From JBFGWM01 sp041588495 (lineage in GTDB: Bacteria; Pseudomonadota; Gammaproteobacteria; Pseudomonadales; JBFGWM01), in NCBI GenBank assembly GCA_041588495.1, contig JBFGWM010000188.1:1-5752 (forward strand): a stretch of 5,752 nt of DNA. Reading direction: 5' to 3'. A model generated the notes under the pieces. The model was not told the origin of the DNA. It saw only the letters and a list, made by a program, of their open reading frames with translations, and searched no databases. The translations under genes and the position numbers were made by a program. Shown here in pieces: positions 4,976-5,752 of the stretch (position 1 is the stretch's first letter; the number at the start of each line of letters is the position of its first letter).

Positions 4976-5752
4976 ATGTTGATGAGTGCAGTCGTCCCCG
5001 GCGCGATCGCCGTGCTGTTCTACGCCGCCAGCGCGTTCCGGCAGAGCCAGACCCTGATGGGTCAGCGCCCGTCCGCCCGCGCGATGGTGCTGATCCTGGG
5101 CCTGGTGGCGGTACTCAACCACGCCTTCAGCGTCGGCGCCCTGATCCTGGTTCCCGACGGCCTGCACCTGGGTTTCCTCCGGGTGGCTTCCCTGGTGTTC
5201 CTGGTGGTCGCCGCACTGGCGCTGTTCAGCAGCGTCTACAAGCCACTGGAAAACCTCTTCGTACTGCTGTTTCCGGTCGCCGCGCTGGTGGAACTCGCGG
5301 CGCTCGCGTTCCCCTCGGTGGCAAGCCCGCGCACCGACCTCGGCGGCGGTGTCCTCGCCCACGCCCTGCTCTCGATCGTCGCCTACAGCCTGTTGATCAT
5401 TGCCGTGTGCCAGGCGGTGCTGGTCGCGTTCCAGGACCACGCCCTGAAAAGCCGCAATATCGGCGGCATCGTGCGCGTGCTGCCGCCCCTGGAAACCATG
5501 GAGGGCCTGCTGTTCCAGATGCTGTGGACCGGCTTCCTGTTCCTCACCCTGTCCATCGCCAGCGGTTTCGTGTTTCTCGAGGACATGCTGGGCCAGAAGG
5601 TGGCCCACAAGACCCTGTTCTCCATCCTCTCCTGGATCGTGTTCGCGGTGCTCCTCGCCGGCCGCCATCGCCTCGGCTGGCGGGGCGAGAAGGCCATCCG
5701 CTGGACCGTGGGCGGGGGAATCCTGCTACTACTGGGCTATTTCGGCAGCAAG
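4976..5752 (+). CDS. ypjD: CcsA-like inner membrane protein, YpjD family (3' end cut by window edge)
   Basis: Of this gene 259 codons are visible. The E. coli YpjD protein is about 263 residues and ends shortly after AYFGSR; here GYFGSK closes the window, so only a few residues are missing. About eight hydrophobic segments are seen (roughly 7-21, 37-58, 66-87, 93-112, 125-152, 178-201, 213-230, 242-256). Family landmarks are LNHAFSVGALI with H49, LAHALLSIVAYSLLIIA with H129, PPLETME (170-176), SILSWIV (216-222) and the GRHRLGWRG loop (229-237). The family belongs to the cytochrome c assembly/CcsA-HemX superfamily but lacks the haem-handling WWD motif, and its role is not settled. Start choice is uncertain: ATG 4976 and ATG 4982 both fit the family N-terminus, neither has a clear ribosome binding site, and GTG 4907 is also in frame. 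Divergence from ffh is conserved in gammaproteobacteria. Confidence 0.88.
   Translation, partial: MLMSAVVPGAIAVLFYAASAFRQSQTLMGQRPSARAMVLILGLVAVLNHAFSVGALILVPDGLHLGFLRVASLVFLVVAALALFSSVYKPLENLFVLLFPVAALVELAALAFPSVASPRTDLGGGVLAHALLSIVAYSLLIIAVCQAVLVAFQDHALKSRNIGGIVRVLPPLETMEGLLFQMLWTGFLFLTLSIASGFVFLEDMLGQKVAHKTLFSILSWIVFAVLLAGRHRLGWRGEKAIRWTVGGGILLLLGYFGSK

Noticed and set aside
3231..4982. 583-codon plus-strand open frame antisense to rpsP and ffh
   Set aside because: The His-, Leu- and Gln-rich translation is typical of the antisense of a GC-rich gene, and it lies over the whole of ffh.
5284..5291. GCTGGTGG, identical to the E. coli Chi octamer
   Set aside because: It lies inside a coding region rich in Leu and Val codons; one copy in a genus of unknown Chi sequence carries no meaning.
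4772..5668. 298-codon minus-strand open frame over the ypjD-type gene
   Set aside because: The translation is low-complexity (His/Gln/Glu-rich), antisense to a conserved membrane protein, and overlaps the ffh start region.

Overview
This is a GC-rich housekeeping segment of a gammaproteobacterial chromosome. The evidence is gene order and close protein similarity to E. coli families. The layout ffh | rpsP-rimM-trmD-rplS | xerD, with a divergent ypjD-type gene beside ffh, is the conserved proteobacterial arrangement. High GC and a Pseudomonas/Chromatiales-like linkage of rplS to xerD suggest a non-enteric gammaproteobacterium. Genus cannot be fixed from the window.

Layout, in order of transcription on the minus strand: ffh (4787 down to 3408) encodes the SRP GTPase and has its own leader with a consensus -10. 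A 123-bp gap follows, holding an ffh 3' hairpin and an AT-rich promoter region. Then comes the ribosome/tRNA cluster rpsP (S16), rimM (16S maturation factor), trmD (tRNA m1G37 methyltransferase) and rplS (L19). Its gaps are 11, 20 and 116 bp; the last holds two hairpins. xerD follows rplS after 48 bp that contain a perfect 10-bp stem. After another 108 bp, the first 45 codons of an exported or membrane-anchored protein run off the left edge; position after xerD suggests dsbC. On the plus strand, from 4976 to the right edge, lies a nearly complete eight-segment membrane protein of the CcsA-like YpjD family.

The genes serve protein synthesis (S16, L19, RimM, TrmD), protein targeting (Ffh) and chromosome dimer resolution (XerD). 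All have intact catalytic or signature motifs and normal lengths. I see no mobile element, CRISPR array, phage gene, defence system or complete RNA gene, and no evidence of an undescribed protein system. What merits a second look is non-coding: the inverted repeats between trmD and rplS, the stem covering the xerD start, and a stem plus T8 tract in the ypjD leader. Long antisense open frames (for example 258-2033 and 3231-4982 on plus) are by-products of high-GC codon usage.
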